The notes under the pieces: model-generated | Seen by the model: only the letters and a program-made list of their open reading frames with translations | Databases searched by the model: none | What the model was told of the DNA's origin: nothing | DNA from: Holzapfeliella saturejae | Lineage (GTDB): Bacteria > Bacillota > Bacilli > Lactobacillales > Lactobacillaceae | Assembly (NCBI RefSeq): GCF_037546065.1 | Contig: NZ_JAWMWG010000001.1 | Coordinates: 124,001-188,000, forward strand | Length of the DNA stretch: 64,000 bases | Reading direction: 5' to 3' | In this document: positions 63,220 through 64,000 of the stretch, piece by piece | Layout: the number at the start of each line of letters is the position of its first letter | How positions within the stretch are numbered: the first letter of the stretch is position 1 | Made by a program: the position numbers and the translations under genes

Positions 63220-63438
63220 ATGGATCAACTATTGAAAGAAATTGGTGACTTTTTCAACCAAAATCCAAAAGGCTTTTTTGCCTTTGTTGTATTTATCTTT
63301 GGTGTTATTTTATTTGGATTTGGTAAGAAAGCCCCAGTATTACGGTTGTTTTTAGGCGATAAAAGTGTTTTCTTTCAACTTTTTTGGGGAGCTATTATCT
63401 CCCTTATCGGAATTGCCCTAATCTATTTATTTAGATAA
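63220..63438 (+). CDS. Small two-TM membrane protein, unknown
   Basis: 72 residues with two membrane helices (about 18-36 and 50-70) separated by a short basic loop (G-K-K-A-P-V-L-R). AATGAGG-type ribosome binding site. The YdcF-family gene follows 17 bases downstream, probably on the same transcript. Family not recognised. Confidence 0.6.
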   Translation: MDQLLKEIGDFFNQNPKGFFAFVVFIFGVILFGFGKKAPVLRLFLGDKSVFFQLFWGAIISLIGIALIYLFR

Positions 63439-63455
63439 GAAAAGAGGTTTCAACA

Positions 63456-64000
63456 TTGATTATTTTTTTACTATTAGTGGTAGACTTACTGGTTATAACC
63501 TCTTTTGTCTACAGCTACAAACAAAATAAAAGTAGACTGCGAAATGGTCTTCTACTTAATTTATCAATTTTCATGACGGGATTACTATTTGGGGCTATTG
63601 TGCTCAATATTAATTATCAACCACTGACCACAGTTAGTTTAATTATTGCAGCAATATTAGCTTTAATTATTGTTTTCTTTTCCGTCTTTTATGGTGTTTT
63701 TTTAATTTGGAACGGGATTATTGTTTGGCGAAGAGAATCTCATTCTTTAGCTAATACATTGACCCTTATCTTAGGAATCATGAGTATCCTTTATCCTTTT
63801 ATTTTTGGAACAATACATTGGTTGTTGCCCGAAAAAGTATTTATCTTTTTTGACAATATACTCAGCGTTATATTAGGTTACATTATCCTTTGCTTATTTA
63901 GCTTTTTAAGCTCATTATTGCTTTTTTACTTTTACAGACCCAAAAAAGACAAAGATTTCATCATTGTACTAGGTTCTGGACTAATCAATGGCAATCAAGT
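63456..64000 (+). CDS. YdcF/DUF218 family membrane protein (partial)
   Basis: The 5' part of a gene cut by the window end; 181 residues visible. Start TTG at 63456 with AAAGAGG upstream. About five hydrophobic helices come first (2-17, 29-48, 55-80, 100-118 and 130-155). The DUF218 domain opening K-D-F-I-I-V-L-G-S-G-L-I-N-G then begins just before the edge. This layout is that of membrane YdcF proteins of lactobacilli, related to SanA/ElyC, which act in envelope homeostasis. Substrate unknown. Confidence 0.8.
   Translation, partial: MIIFLLLVVDLLVITSFVYSYKQNKSRLRNGLLLNLSIFMTGLLFGAIVLNINYQPLTTVSLIIAAILALIIVFFSVFYGVFLIWNGIIVWRRESHSLANTLTLILGIMSILYPFIFGTIHWLLPEKVFIFFDNILSVILGYIILCLFSFLSSLLLFYFYRPKKDKDFIIVLGSGLINGNQ

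Overview
The window is low-GC, gene-dense Firmicute DNA. The conserved rsmG-noc-parA-parB-DUF951-ychF-DUF1129 block, an L-lysine-type MurE beside an aspartate racemase, and large secreted adhesins with KxYKxGKxW-like signal peptides and pectate-lyase-like adhesive domains point to Lactobacillales, most likely Lactobacillaceae (Lactobacillus sensu lato). The species is not identifiable by reading. The noc/parAB block usually lies near oriC; oriC itself is not visible here. I see no rRNA, tRNA, CRISPR array, insertion sequence or prophage.

Layout. 0-11.6 kb holds housekeeping and accessory genes: a secreted 3D-like (double-psi barrel) protein that appears to start at AUU, an LCP wall-polymer ligase, oligoendopeptidase F, a thiol peroxidase, a prolyl-tRNA editing protein, small membrane proteins, a C26 amidotransferase with an amino-acid permease, and a Zn/Mn-type ABC transporter lacking its binding protein. 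11.7-19.7 kb is a cell-wall block: an L,D-transpeptidase, an OmpR/VanS-like two-component system and a D,D-carboxypeptidase in one operon, then murE-racD. Together these suggest Lys-D-Asp peptidoglycan with an inducible 3-3 cross-linking option. 19.7-27.3 kb carries mntH, the chromosome-segregation block and cvpA.

27.3-61.7 kb is dominated by surface proteins. Two giant adhesins (2366 and 3354 residues) are built alike: signal peptide, Tyr/Gly-rich segment, pectate-lyase-like head, a long stalk of near-identical tandem repeats (5 x 486 bp and 8 x 651 bp) and three C-terminal modules of about 65 residues. Three smaller secreted proteins (36.3-41.0 kb) end in related modules. None has an LPXTG motif, so the modules probably hold the proteins at the wall. 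A translationally coupled pair of GtfA/GtfB-like glycosyltransferases (46.2-49.3 kb) sits close to the Ser/Ala/Thr-rich 3354-residue adhesin and may O-glycosylate it. Between these lie pdxK/thiD, gatD, a CIRCE-controlled clpL, a fructosamine kinase, catalase and a frameshifted brnQ. An intact brnQ copy follows the second adhesin. The window ends inside a YdcF-family gene.

Start codons were reassigned where a clear ribosome binding site favoured a downstream (or, at 540, an upstream) start. Functional calls rest on motifs and family knowledge read by eye; no database search was run.
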